The notes beneath the pieces were generated by a model, which was not told the DNA's origin, ran no database searches, and saw only the letters and a list, made by a program, of their open reading frames with translations. Shown in pieces: positions 1 to 10,691 of a stretch of DNA of 64,000 nt. The stretch's first letter is position 1, and every line of letters begins with the position of its first letter. A program made the translations under genes and the position numbers. The DNA comes from Parietaria judaica (Eukaryota > Streptophyta > Magnoliopsida > Rosales > Urticaceae): positions 21,446,001 to 21,510,000 of the forward strand of contig OX940864.1 of NCBI GenBank assembly GCA_954871525.1, written 5' to 3'.

Positions 1-929
1 ATGTATATATATAACATATTACAATATTGTTGATGATCTTATCATATACTATGCTAGTAGGGGACCATGATACTAATTTAATGATGGTTAAATTAAATTA
101 GGGTTAAATTATGTGTTGAAAAGACTGAGTACTAGAAGTAAAAAAAAAAAATTAGGGTGAATTTGAACAAATGTTATAGAACTCGGAAGAGGGGGCTAAT
201 TGTTCAAAGCTTAATTCACGGAACCATTATAATGAAAATAATTTGCAAACGGCAAGTGAACGTACCTCACAAAAGCGAATTATCATAAATTCTCTTTTCG
301 CTTTCACACTCTTTGGTTCTAGTGTACTTGTCTGGTTTTGTATATATATTACCAATATATACATAATAATGTATTACATAGTTGATCATCAAGTACACTT
401 AATGTCATTTACATGCTTTGAATTCTGTATGCGCATGCATGCATGCACTTACATGTGTTATTATATCTGTACATGAATGTCGCATGATTTTTATTATTTT
501 TATTATTTATTTGCATGCATACTAGCTAGTAGATGATGACGAATATGACCTGAAACAAGTCTCTTTTATATATAATATTTAATGACAATCATTATCACTT
601 CGAACAACTCTGACAATACGGTACTCTTGATCACCACTCACCAGACACCCAACGAATGATGGGTCCAAAGAAGCCATTAAACAAACCCTAAAATCCCTTC
701 ACTTTTCACGTAGACAACGAGCAGATTCCAGTTCCGGCAGACAGTGAGAATAACAAATAACCACTTGTCTGCCATTGACGCACCTTTCTTAGAGCACACG
801 AGTTGTCATTTTCCTCCCTTCGCTCCTTATGTCTCCCTCCCAAGCCCCTCTAAAGCTCCCTCAAGAAACCCGAAACTGCATCGAACCCGAAAACCGAAAA
901 TCGAAATTCATCCATTAATTCTCTCAAAC
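1..929. other. AT-rich upstream region of the secreted-peptide gene
   Basis: No coding region is supported here; the short open frames are low-complexity. A telo-box-like AAACCCTAA lies at 683-691 and an AT-rich TATA-like stretch at 561-580. Both could belong to the promoter or 5' leader of the gene starting at 930, but neither is proven. The open frame from 744 is an in-frame upstream extension of that gene; it lacks a signal-peptide-like N-terminus and I read it as leader. Confidence 0.4.
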
Positions 930-1154
930 ATGCACGATTCTTGGAGAAGCAAGTGCCTGCTCGTGGCTCTCTTCCTCACGTGCCTCGTCGTCTCGGACGC
1001 AGCGCGGTGGCCGAACTGGGAGCAAATGCTGCCGAAGAAGCTCCCCTCGCACTCCTCGGCGCCCTCCAAGGGGACGAACTCGGTGTCCGTTTCGTCTTCC
1101 TCTAAAGCCGTCGTGGTAGATTCGAACCTGCCCTCCGCCGACGGCAAGGTTTAA
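930..1154 (+). CDS. small secreted peptide precursor (74 aa)
   Basis: An intronless frame encodes a 74-residue protein. A short charged N-terminus is followed by a hydrophobic core (KCLLVALFLTCLVVSDA, about residues 9-25), a classic signal peptide with likely cleavage after SDA. The mature part is small, basic and Ser/Pro-rich, with the segment LPSHSSAPSKGTN and then a serine run. I chose the second in-frame Met (930) rather than 744 because it places the signal peptide at the N-terminus. The PSAPSK-type segment weakly recalls plant signalling peptides of the IDA/PIP group, but the match is short and not at the C-terminus, so the family is not assigned. It probably acts in the apoplast. The nearest downstream features are transposon remnants. 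Confidence 0.6.
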   Translation: MHDSWRSKCLLVALFLTCLVVSDAARWPNWEQMLPKKLPSHSSAPSKGTNSVSVSSSSKAVVVDSNLPSADGKV

Positions 1155-2557
1155 CCGTGAAGCACGCTTTTCCAATTAACTTACTGACATGGAAATGAGG
1201 ATGTAATTCTTCTGATATGTTGTATAGTCTCTGTGTAAAGATATATACTCGAGTATAGCTTCATGATCGCTGATCAGGATGAACATATACTGTATCAGTG
1301 ACATTTTTGGGATGAGAAAGGGAATAAATGTCTATAAATACAACTTTTGATACTGAGAGAATATAAATATAATCTACAAGTTGTAGATGTATATTACTTC
1401 TATATCAAGATAGGTTTTGTACTTCTTATTTTTTTCTTCTTCTTCTTTGTGTCGAAATCCCCTGAGATTGAGCTATGTGTCGCTTCGATTTGACCCGAGA
1501 AAAACTCGGAATTATATTACAAAATAGCCCGTGAAGTTGAAGATACAGAAGAAGTTTAATGTTGGGATCATGAAAATTTGCGCCTCAATTGGCGGTGGTG
1601 ATAATTGAGGCGGTGGTGATCTCGAGCGACATCGAAATTTAGTTTTTAAGAAATTTGCGGGTCTCACTAGATAAAATCATAGTTATGCCACTAAAATTTC
1701 GCAAACCGGTAATTTTAGTCGCTACTAAACTTTGGAAGTGGATTTTTACTAGTGTCTTTGCATGAATTTAAGGTTGGATTATAAGTTTTACAATATTCTG
1801 CTGCAAAAATATAAAATGTGGATGATTAGATAGAGATGATGGGTAATTCAAGTCCAAAGAGTTGGAGGAAATAAAAGAGACAACTAGAGGATTGAAGAGA
1901 TAAATAAAATCAGGGTTGAACAATTTTAGAAAAATTGTGTTAGTTACAAGTCATTTTATTTTTTACAAAAAGCCTTTTTTTTTATTGCATCGGTCAAAGC
2001 TATATACTCGGCCTTTGTCGTTGATACATGATACCGTATTAACATATTGTAGGCTAGATTTCCGACTTATGGTATTTCCTTTGAGCCGATCATTTATGAT
2101 CAACGGCCTCCGGCGTAATCTGAATCTCAAATCCCCATTCACTTTGAAATTTGAATGTTCACAACAGAATTCAGTAAAGAGCATAACGACCAAGAACTAA
2201 ACACGTCTAGGACTGGCCTTGTGGGAAAGCTAAGTAGGCGATTGATGATTACTTTGGACCCCTAAAATATAGAAGTTATTTTTATTATTATTATACCAAG
2301 CCTCAATTCTTTAAAGAAAGACCCCAAATTTTAAGAAAAAATTATTTCTATTATATGTCTCCGAGTTTGCGAAGATCTTTACCTTATGCCCCCTAACAAT
2401 TTGGAGTCGGGCTCGCACATCCACGAGGATCAACGAGTACTACCGAGTTACATATTAGCCCCGCCAACTATCTAACTACCTTCTACTTTAATGAGTAACC
2501 CAATCAGCATTTTCAACTGATTGCTTGTGACAGATAATAATACTTTAGAGTTCAGAT
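1155..2557. other. intergenic region with an old Copia remnant
   Basis: This is AT-rich non-coding DNA between the peptide gene and the foldback element. It likely includes the 3' UTR of the peptide gene just after 1154. Apart from the Copia RNase H remnant near 1975-2090, I see no supported gene. The open frames of 76-94 codons at 1916-2200 are fortuitous and overlap the remnant. Confidence 0.5.
1975..2090 (-). pseudogene. relic of a Copia retrotransposon RNase H region
   Basis: Read on the minus strand, one frame gives NTISRKSSLQYVNTVS. After a short shift, the next frame gives STTKAEYIALTDAIKK. These match the order of the conserved Copia pol C-terminal RNase H block (W-K-S-x-L-Q ... S-T-x-A-E-Y-I-A). 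The frameshift between the two halves, the Arg in place of the usual Trp, and the lack of neighbouring pol domains show an old degenerate fragment. No LTRs are recognisable around it. Confidence 0.6.
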
Positions 2558-2566
2558 TTATCTCAA

Positions 2567-3521
2567 GGGTAAACTGCGGCTAATGTACCCAATGTTTGAT
2601 TCGCTGCGGATTATGTACCCAATATTTATTTTTGACGGCTAATGTACTCAATGTTTGATTCGCTGCGGATTATGTACCCAATATTTATTTTCGACGGCTA
2701 ATGTACTCAATGTTTGATTCACTGCGGATTATGTACCCAATGTTTATTTCCGTTAGATTTTTCATCCATTCCGTCACCTGATCGTTAACCAGTGTCACGA
2801 CAGCTCCACCTAAGCACCCACGTGGCGCTGATTCCTCCAATCGCGACCTGCCACGTGTCATGTGGCATTGCAAAAAAAATTGTGCTGAGTAAGAATTGAA
2901 CCCATGACCTCTACGTTATTGAGTTTACACTCAACCACTTGAACCATTGTCACTTCTTGTCATTTAATAGTACACATAAATATTTATATAAACAACTTGT
3001 ACATAAGTTGTAACATGTATAAAATATAACATGTTTAAAATATAAAATGTAAACCTATTATATATATATATGCACGTAAGGGCTGCTAATCATGTAAACA
3101 TTTATTATTCTATTCCTCTACTTTTTGAGTGCTTAATCATATAAACCTCCAAAACAATATATTTCTACCATATATATTCCTCAAAAAGTAGAGGAATAGA
3201 ATAATAAATGTTTATATGATTAGCAACCCTTACGTATATGTATATGGTAGAAATAATAGGTTTACATTTTACATTTTAAACATGTTATATTTTATACATG
3301 TTACAACTTATGTACATGTTGTTTATATAAATATTTATGTGTATCATTAAATGACAAGACGTGACAATGGTTCAAGTGGTTGAGTGTAAGCTCAACAAGG
3401 TAGAGGTCATGAGTTCGATTCCTACCCAAGTGACGGAATAGATGAAAAATCTAACGGAAATAAATATTGAACACATAATCCGCAGCGAATCAAACATTTG
3501 GTACATTAGCCGCAATTTTTC
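2567..3521. mobile_element. non-autonomous foldback/Mutator-like element with long inverted arms
   Basis: The element is bounded by identical 9-bp target duplications, ttatctcaa, at 2558-2566 and 3522-3530. Its ends are inverted: the left begins with gggtaaactgcggctaatgt and the right end reads gaaaaattgcggctaatgta on the minus strand. Long arms (left about 2740-3135, right about 3178-3440) pair around a loop of about 40 bp. The left arm carries three tandem 59-bp subterminal repeats (starts near 2578, 2637, 2696); the right arm has only one. There is no transposase. A 9-bp duplication with long inverted repeats is what Mutator-family MITEs show. The arms contain a tRNA-like Pol III B-box phrase (agttcgattcc near 3412). 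Confidence 0.8.
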
Positions 3522-3530
3522 TTATCTCAA

Positions 3531-3855
3531 TGATGTCATTTTCACTTGCATTACAACATGAGGCTTAGGATTAACACCGAGTGAAAACCAAGCTGTTATT
3601 TCTAAGGGTAATAAAGGTCAATTTTTCTCAAGGCAAGGCATGGTTTGCTTGTATAAGTTAGCAAAGGAATCCTAAAGAACTCTTGACACTCACAATACAC
3701 TAATGACATTATATTACATTTCAAGAAGAATGAAAATAATTCTTATTTCATTTGTTAAAATATAATATAAATGAATACATGGCCAGTTTTTTTTTCACCT
3801 TTTTAATTTACCCACATTGTTCTAAAGTGTTACTGGGTCCGCCAAGTCCAGAAGC
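3531..3855. other. 3' flank of the VTT-domain gene
   Basis: AT-rich sequence with no supported coding region. It probably contains the 3' UTR of the minus-strand gene that stops at 3856. Confidence 0.4.
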
Positions 3856-5189
3856 CTAGTCAATATCCTTTACAGCATCCTGCACCATAAGCAGAGAAGC
3901 GATGACGGAAATCAGAACGGAGATTGGAAAATACAGTAACTTGGAGAAAAGAACACATGCACAAACAGTTTATACCTTTGCAAGCTTTGTTACGTAAGTT
4001 GCAGCCAGTGCCGTGGCTAACAATCCCACGCCGAGCGTCCAAAATTGACTGTTTCCTCCCGCAAAACCAGCCCCAGCTTCCTCTTGCTGAAACATTGCCA
4101 CGGTTATACAAGAAGTAATCAAAGTGCATGATTGAAAATTATTAAATGAAGATATATTCATTCCCGCTATCAATCACTCAACTCAAGATAGAAAGAGTAA
4201 TTATAGATTATCCCCCTTAAACTTGTCGAATCATCTCAGTGTGCCCCTTAAACTAATTGTCTCTGCTATATATTTGATGGCTAATGTAAAAATTAAAGTC
4301 AGGTGCGTTGGGCCAACGGTTTAATTAGGGTGTAAGCTGTTATATATTTGAAGAAAAGGGTATAAACTGATACAATTTATAAGTTCAGGAGACAAACTGA
4401 TAATTGATAGAAAAAGATCATGTCAAAAACTGAGAAATGTGAGTAATTCGGGGGGCGCAAATTATAATTACTCAGATAGAAACATTAATCACCAAAATGA
4501 AGAAAACCACTCACGATAATAGCTCGTCCAAATGCACCAGCGCTAACATAAGCCCATGTTCCGGGAAGCATCCCAAGCCAACTGCATCATCGCATAGCAA
4601 TGTGTTCTTAAGTAATGTTGAAGCCATTCACGAATAAACAAACACTTTCAGTACATAAAGGGTAACGTGACTGACCTCCCCAATACATAAGGCACGAACT
4701 TCACAGAAGTGAGCCCGTAAAGGTAATTCCCCAACGAAAACGGAAGCAACGGGCTCAGACGAAGAAGCGTAACAACTCTGAAACCGTTCTCGCCAATGGC
4801 CTTATCAATCGCAAGGAACTTCTTGTTCCCTTCCACCAATTTAAGGATCCGCTCACGGGCAAAGTATCTCGCAATCAAGAATGCAATACTTGCAGCCACC
4901 TAAGACGGGCCAAAAATCCATTCTTATCACCGAAATCAAGCAAACCTAGAACTAATCTCGACTCCTCTACTCAGTTATCTAAACTCGAAAACAAGTGGGA
5001 GTAACTAACTCACTGTTCCGCTGATCGAGACGATGATGGTGCCGATGACAGAGCCGAATAGAAGGCCCGCTGAAAGCGTCAACGGAATTGCCGGAATGGC
5101 GAGAATCTAAAGGAAATACATAAACATTTACAGTCTATGAGCTGTAACACAATATTCCTCAAACTCAAACATGTATATACATAAATGAT

Positions 5190-5233
<44 letters not shown>

Positions 5234-5825
5234 GATTCTACTACTAAATTGGATTCGAAAGTGATGATAATGGAAGATTCAAAGTACGTACTTCCAATCC
5301 AGCATATACAGCTACGAATATAGCATACCCAGCCGGACCATAACCTGTTCATCATCCAATCAAAAATGTCAATTCTCGTCTCAAATTATATCGAATTCAC
5401 AGTTCTGTTGAAAATCGACCTTCGATGAAGGTGGAGAACTGGTTGAGGAAGCCGTTGATTTGATCCCTGTAGACGTAGCCGACCGCGCCGAACCCGCCGA
5501 CGACGCCGACGAGCAGGAGCCCAGCGAGGAGCGTGCCTTTAAGGGCGGCGCCGGAGTCCTCCTCCTCGGCGGCGGCGGCGGCGCTGCTACTCTTGTCGTC
5601 GTCGTCGCCGGGGGACTTGGAGCTACTGAAGAGCCTCCTGAGGCTCTGCGGCGAGGGATTCTTCTGGAGGACGAGAGGCTTCTTGGTCTGCTTGAGGGAG
5701 GAGCAGGGGCTGAGGAAGTGGAAGTGGAAGCGCTTGGTCGGACGGAATCGGAAGAGGAGGGAGGAGGCGGCGAGACATGGCGGCGACGGCGATGATGGCG
5801 GCCTGAGGGTGAGGAGGGTGCGCAT
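3856..5825 (-). CDS. chloroplast-targeted VTT-domain (SNARE-associated/TMEM64-like) membrane protein, 325 aa
   Basis: Seven exons join in frame with GT-AG introns: 5825-5420, 5344-5292, 5106-5014, 4899-4676, 4581-4515, 4086-3976 and 3879-3856, giving 978 nt. Residues 1-65 are Ser/Pro/Arg-rich and look like a plastid transit peptide. An acidic stretch (DDDDKSS..EEED) precedes a first membrane segment at about 97-117. The core VTT (DedA/TVP38/TMEM64) domain follows, with the hydrophobic block AIPLTLSAGLLFGSVIG, the family signature RLSPLLPFSLGNYLYGLT and GMLPGTWAYVSAG, then a C-terminal membrane segment. The layout resembles the Arabidopsis plastid SNARE-associated family proteins. Characterised VTT proteins are lipid scramblases or transporters; the role here is inferred. 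An AC/TA microsatellite lies in intron 2. Confidence 0.9.
5190..5234. repeat. (AC)n(TA)n compound microsatellite
   Basis: A compound dinucleotide repeat in intron 2 of the VTT-domain gene, about nine AC units followed by about twelve TA units. It is likely to vary in length between individuals. Confidence 0.9.
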
Positions 5826-7565
5826 TTTAGGGGGGAGGAGGGGCGCAGGATAGGAGTGAAGAGTCCCGCTCCTTCTTCACTGCCATATGTGTGGATTCGA
5901 GAGTGTCACACTCATTTTCTCTATTATCTCTCTCTTTTTTATTATTATTTATTTTATTTCTGCGGATTTTGGAACAAGAGAGAGTACTGTGTGTCTCTCT
6001 CTACAACATTTACGTGTTGAATTATCGACCCATGTTGTATAAAATCGACACATACGGTCATCGTTTTAAACAATCGTAAATAAATTGCAAGTAAATCTTA
6101 TGGCGCATATAAATACATAATAATTCTTAAAATCATTTTTAATTAAATTTATTTATAAAAAATAAATTATATATCCAACTCTCCAGTAAACGACTTTGAC
6201 TCAAGTAAAACGACATTGACTCGATTAAACTCTATTGACAATTAACTCTCTAACATATATCCTAAATTCTCTATCTACGTCACATCCTTAAAATATTATC
6301 GGTTTACTTGTTATTATTGCGATCTACTCAACGGTTTTGATTTTTAAATTTTACGAAAAACTCCATAGATATACTCAATATGCTTGCGGTGTACTTGTAA
6401 ATTGAACCTTTAATTAATTTACGGTACGGTACGCGGGCATTTGAACATTGATTGACACACAATTACGGAATACTTTTTCAAGTTTTTTGCAAATTAGAAT
6501 TATCCATAGCCGTGCCAAGAACAAAATAATCTTTTACTAAATTTTTAACTAAAAATACACCGATCAAAATCAGAATGTACAAGAAATATTTCGTTTAAAT
6601 AAATTTAGAAGAAAAATTATACCACATTTAAAGCATGTAATTGAGTAATATGACGTATCAAACATTATTTATAAAGTAATTCTAGGTTTTGTTAACCTTT
6701 AAAATGGAATTTCATCATTTTAAACTTCCAACTTAGTAATATTGCTCAAGAATTTGACTTCTTAACCGAGTAAGAAAAATCTCATAATTTAGTGCACTAA
6801 TTTTAATCGGTAACTAATTATTAAAATTTAGAAATACTCTCAATTTAATCATTTGTGACGCTCAAAATAACATTTTTTTTAAAATAATTTTATTCGGCTT
6901 TTGAAAATCTAAAATGTAAAATTCATAGAGTAAATTATATAAGCATTAATGCCAATTTCTCTTTATTATATTGATGCAACGAGCCCAGGGACTTGTGATG
7001 TGAATGGGGGTAGAAAGAAACTAATGTCACCAACAAGTGTGGCAAAGAGAGTGCCACGTCGTCCTCTTTATATTTCCTATATATATATATTATTAAATGG
7101 TAGTAAATAAACCATAAGGAATTATTCCACATCAAAACAGAATATTCACGGTCATTTTTTCCCGAACATCATAGATTTGTTTTATGGTTTTAGGCCCGGA
7201 AAGTTTAACTTAATATACATGAAAATCAATTTACTGCATATTTTAGTTCTTTTATGCATAAAATCCAAACTTATTTATATTTAATATTATACAGTCAAAC
7301 AGTGAGCTTAGTCAAATCAATTAACCCAAAGCCAGGGCTGTTTTTTTGCCTCAAGGACTCCAAGTAGAGATGGACAAACATGTATTCAATTCGGTATTTG
7401 ATAAATAAAAATCAAATATCGTATTTTGGTATCTTTTCAATTAGGATAAGTAAGTGCATAATTAAACTCCAAAAACATCAAATTTTGAATCCTTTTATTA
7501 AATTAGAGACGTATGAATGTCTGTAGCTTAATAGACTTTAACTCGACATGGACAGTATTGGACCT
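5826..7565. other. AT-rich intergenic region upstream of the VTT-domain gene
   Basis: The first ~100 bp are the likely 5' leader and promoter of the minus-strand VTT gene, with CT-rich tracts at 5908-5935. The rest is AT-rich sequence with no convincing gene; the frame on the minus strand at 6935-7135 is low-complexity. Confidence 0.4.
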
Positions 7566-7778
7566 TGTTAACAAAGAAAATAGAGAGGAAAATGTTGTAT
7601 ATTTCATTACAAGGCTATTTATACATGTACAAGAGTTCTAGATTATTCTACTTCTAGGTTATTCTAAGAGTAATAAATGCATTCTAGATAATTCTAATTC
7701 TAAGTGATTCTAATTAAATCTAACCTAGATTGTTCTAGATATATAATACTCTAAATAATTCTAGAATATTCTTTAACA
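7566..7778 (-). repeat. Copia element 3' LTR (left copy)
   Basis: A 213-bp terminal repeat, TG...CA ended and strongly similar to the right copy at 8544-8762. It differs mainly by a small insertion and a few substitutions. Confidence 0.92.
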
Positions 7779-7790
7779 CTCCCCCTCAAC
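7779..7790 (-). other. Copia polypurine tract
   Basis: Read on the minus strand this is gttgagggggag, directly abutting the 3' LTR. It is the standard priming site for plus-strand DNA synthesis in Copia elements. Confidence 0.85.
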
Positions 7791-8097
7791 CTGGAGCATA
7801 TATGTTAATCATGCACAGCTTGTTACAAAGATATTCGACCCGCACCCTGTTAAAAGCCTTTGTGAAAATATCTCATTTTTGGTCATCCGTCTTTACATAT
7901 GATGTGGAAACCAAGCCTTGTCGTGACTCGTCATTTGGAGCAATGTCGATCAAGTGGTTGTCTTTGTCAATACTTCGGAGAAACAAACGAATGGTCTTGC
8001 TCCAGTCGAGATAGTTCGAACCATTCAACTTGTGGTCCGTAATCTTTGAGAGTACGGGCACCATTTCTGAAACACCGGCATGATTTTGTTCAGCCAT
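7786..8097 (-). pseudogene. gag-N-terminus / pol-C-terminus fusion remnant of the Copia element
   Basis: The 104-codon frame starts MAEQNHAGVSEMV and contains LNGSNYLDWSKTIRLFLRS, the typical N-terminal Copia gag block. At about codon 61 it runs directly into TSYVKTDDQ, the pol C-terminus. After one in-frame TGA (end of the 74-codon open part, 7873) the same frame continues DIFTKAFNRVRVEYLCNKL and INIYAPG, the usual last residues of plant Copia polyproteins, and stops at 7786 next to the polypurine tract. Nearly the whole of gag, protease, integrase and RT/RNase H is missing. The join is in frame. Confidence 0.85.
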
Positions 8098-8531
8098 TTC
8101 GAATTAAGAAGTAGGCAGCAAGATAACGAAGGCGATGAAGGTGATTCGGAGCAACGCAATCAATAAAAGTAGATGAAGTAGTGGGCGGTGATGGAATCGA
8201 AAAACGGTTGTCAATGGTGGAACATGGAAGCGTGTGGACGAAGCTAAAACAAATGGGTAAAAAAAGGGGATTTCGAATAGATTGAATGATGAGAAGATTT
8301 TGGAGTGGAAAGAGACAAATTTCGAACCCAAAAAAATGGGATAGCTAATTTCGGAGGTGGGCTAATTTGGAGTAGGATGGCTAATTTCGGAGGGTGACTA
8401 ATTTGAAGTGGAGTGGCTAATTTCGGAACATGGGCTAATTTGGAGTAGGATGGCTAATTTCGGAGGTGGGCTAATTTGTTAAAGAAACAAATTTCGAACC
8501 CAAAAAATGGGATGGCTAATTTCGGAACATG

Positions 8532-8543
8532 GCTCTGATACCA
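8532..8543 (-). other. Copia primer-binding site (tRNA-Met type)
   Basis: Read on the minus strand as TGGTATCAGAGC, directly adjacent to the 5' LTR. It fixes the orientation of the element. Confidence 0.92.
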
Positions 8544-8762
8544 TGTTCACAAAGAAAAAGGAGAGAAAAATGTTGTATATTTCATTGAGGTTACAATGCT
8601 ATTTATACATGTACAAGAGTTCTAGATTATTCTACTTCTAGGTTATTCTAAGAGTAATAAATGCATTCTAGATAATTCTAATTCTAAGTGAATCTAATTA
8701 AATCTAACCTAGATTGTTCTAGATATATAATACTCTAAATAATTCTAGAATATTCTTTAACA
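8544..8762 (-). repeat. Copia element 5' LTR (right copy)
   Basis: A 219-bp terminal repeat that starts tgttcacaaag and ends ctttaaca on the plus strand. It is the partner of 7566-7778, and the gacct target duplication follows. Confidence 0.92.
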
Positions 8763-9012
8763 GACCTCAACATTATTTTGTGATCTTCGGGTACTATCAC
8801 AGCTAAAAAAACAAGATTAAGAATGTGTCGGCACACTTAGTACAAAATTGCATTCTTATGCCACAATTTTCCCATTAAATTACTAAACTAAATAGACTTT
8901 CTATCATCAACAAAAACAGATACCACTAAGTTAACTTGAACCGCACAAAAAATAATTCATAATGTTCCATGAACACCTTAAATGTTCAAAGCTGAGACAA
9001 CCAACCAGTAAT

Positions 9013-10289
9013 TTACTGCTTTCCTATTTGGGCTTCTGAATTATAACGCGCATCCTCGTCAGAATAAACAGTTCCTTTCTGGAAAATATTACCGAAGTCC
9101 CGGATTTTATGAAGCTCGTTGCTTAGATTGGCTTGGAGTCCCTGAGGCAAAAATAACTCCGGCTTTTCAAGCGCTTTCACCGCTGAGCTTGCTGCAACAT
9201 TGGTCTGCAAATTGAAAGGGAAGGGTTAGAGAGTTACGAACCAAATAAGTAAAAACGGAGTTCTCATCGTTCTTTTTCCAAAGGCGCTCAGCGTTCTTCC
9301 CGCATCATTCGCTAGAAATAGGTGCCACACTTACATCAAGGAAAATAAAGCGAAAAGATTTGATATGGCATAAGAACTGTGAAAAGATTTTACATAAACG
9401 AACAAATAACCAAACTCAATGTTAGGAGACAATATTTAAATTTTGGGATGAGTTTGAATTAAGGAACCGATAAGGTCTGTGATCGAGATTTAGTGACAGG
9501 AGCCGTAGTAACGGAACGGAGAACACTAAAAGCTAATCCTGATCCCCTCTCACTTTGAGAAAGATTAAGTTTACTTGGTTAAAAGATTATCTCCATTAAC
9601 GAGAAAGAAAACGCTCCACTCCTGAGACCGAGCATGCTAGTCGATCGGCCCTATGATATGTCCCGTCTTTGATAAATCTTATCTAAGTACGGGAATGTAT
9701 CAGGAAATAACTATTCCCGAATCGTATAAGCACGACAATATAACCCAAAACAGATCTTCAAGACAAATTGTAGGAGATTGAATATCTCGAGCAAAACCTA
9801 TAATTTATATACCCAACAAAGAAAAAATGTCTACATTTCTTCTTCCATCGTATCATTTTCCTCGGATTCCGCTTTTTTATTCGGATTTTGAAAAACCGCA
9901 AAAATGCCCTCGCAGATTACATACCGATTGTGAAGTGATCTTCAACAAAGCTCTGGCGAGAGGCACTATGCAGAACCTAATTTGCAGAGCAAAATCACAA
10001 TCAGTAAAACCCTAATCGTGAAGAAACTAATAAACGTGTCTATTGCGAAGAAAAACAGTCCAATAATCCATGATACAAAAAAGAAACTAACATTCCTCGG
10101 CTACCAGAGAGGGCTTCTTCCGATGGGTCCTTCCAATCGTCGATCCTGTAATGCAATTGGAAAAGAAAACGTTTATATTCTGTGAATTATAATCCCGTCG
10201 AAGAGAGAGAGAGAGGATTACACCAATCCGTAACGACGGTCGAAGAGAAGGCGCTTCGAAGCTGGGGCGGAGCTGGAAGTGGCCTTCAT
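9013..10289 (-). CDS. small plant protein of unknown function (121 aa)
   Basis: Four exons join in frame: 10289-10222, 10145-10092, 9976-9925 and 9204-9013, all with GT-AG borders. The sum is 366 nt including the stop. The protein has a basic Ser-rich start, then SKRLLFDRRYG, an acidic stretch with IDDWKDPSEEAL and GSRGMFCIVPLARALL, and a hydrophilic C-terminus (LPQGLQANLSNELHKIRDFG). I do not recognise a family. No transmembrane segment or signal peptide is seen; the short hydrophobic patch CIVPLARALL could be an amphipathic helix. The coherent exon phases, with no stop across three introns, support a real gene. The donor of exon 1 (GT at 10221) was chosen because it alone keeps the frame open. 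It is divergent to the PTD gene. Confidence 0.7.
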
Positions 10290-10691
10290 TTTCCACTTCA
10301 ACTTTCTCGGTAACCAAACAGAAAATCACGAGGTGATAAACGTTAGCGCCAAATATATCTTCAGCTCTCAACCCTATTTACTTTCATTTTAATTTTTCAT
10401 TATTCAAAATGAATTTTAAGTTTTATTCTAAAATTAATAAAAACAAATGATACCAAAAAGCTACAATTGCTTCTTGAATCTCAATTTTATGTGTTTGTCT
10501 CTTGTGAAAAGTTATGCATATTTTCTTATATAAATTTAATTCTTTTTTTTTTCTTTCAAATATTTTCATGTTTCTAAACTATGAAAATAGAGGACAAAAA
10601 TGTAAAATGAGACATTATTACACACACACATATATATATATATAAATATATTGATGCAGTTAGAAAGCTCACTTTCTTTCCCGCTTCGCAA
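10290..10691. promoter_or_regulatory. shared divergent promoter region (unknown gene / PTD)
   Basis: Only about 400 bp separate the minus-strand start codon at 10289 from the plus-strand PTD start at 10692. The region is AT-rich and holds a short CA/TA microsatellite at about 10621-10645. Both promoters must lie largely within it, so co-regulation is possible but not shown. Confidence 0.45.

Larger units (their letters stand above)
7566..8762 (-). mobile_element. complete, internally deleted Copia LTR retrotransposon (1.2 kb)
   Basis: Two direct LTRs (7566-7778 and 8544-8762, each TGTT...AACA) are flanked by the 5-bp target duplication gacct at 7561-7565 and 8763-8767. In minus-strand orientation the primer-binding site TGGTATCAGAGC directly follows the 5' LTR (8543-8532), complementary to initiator tRNA-Met as in plant Copia elements. 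A purine tract abuts the 3' LTR (7790-7779). Inside, only the start of gag and the very end of pol remain in one frame. The element is a deletion derivative that cannot move by itself. Internal 8338-8520 is a short degenerate repeat of a 'ggctaatttcgga' unit. Confidence 0.92.

Noticed and set aside
243..476. 77-codon frame near the window start
   Set aside because: AT-rich, Ile/Tyr/Cys-rich, with no signal or domain; looks random.
3366..3430. A tRNA gene
   Set aside because: A- and B-box-like phrases are present but no cloverleaf can be formed, and the sequence is part of the foldback arms.
4208..4470. Transposon inside intron 5 of the VTT gene
   Set aside because: Two loosely similar 'ccccttaaact' phrases and an inverted partner suggest an old MITE, but ends and target duplications could not be fixed.
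5460..5853. Plus-strand frames over exon 1 of the VTT gene
   Set aside because: GC-rich antisense shadows of the transit-peptide exon.
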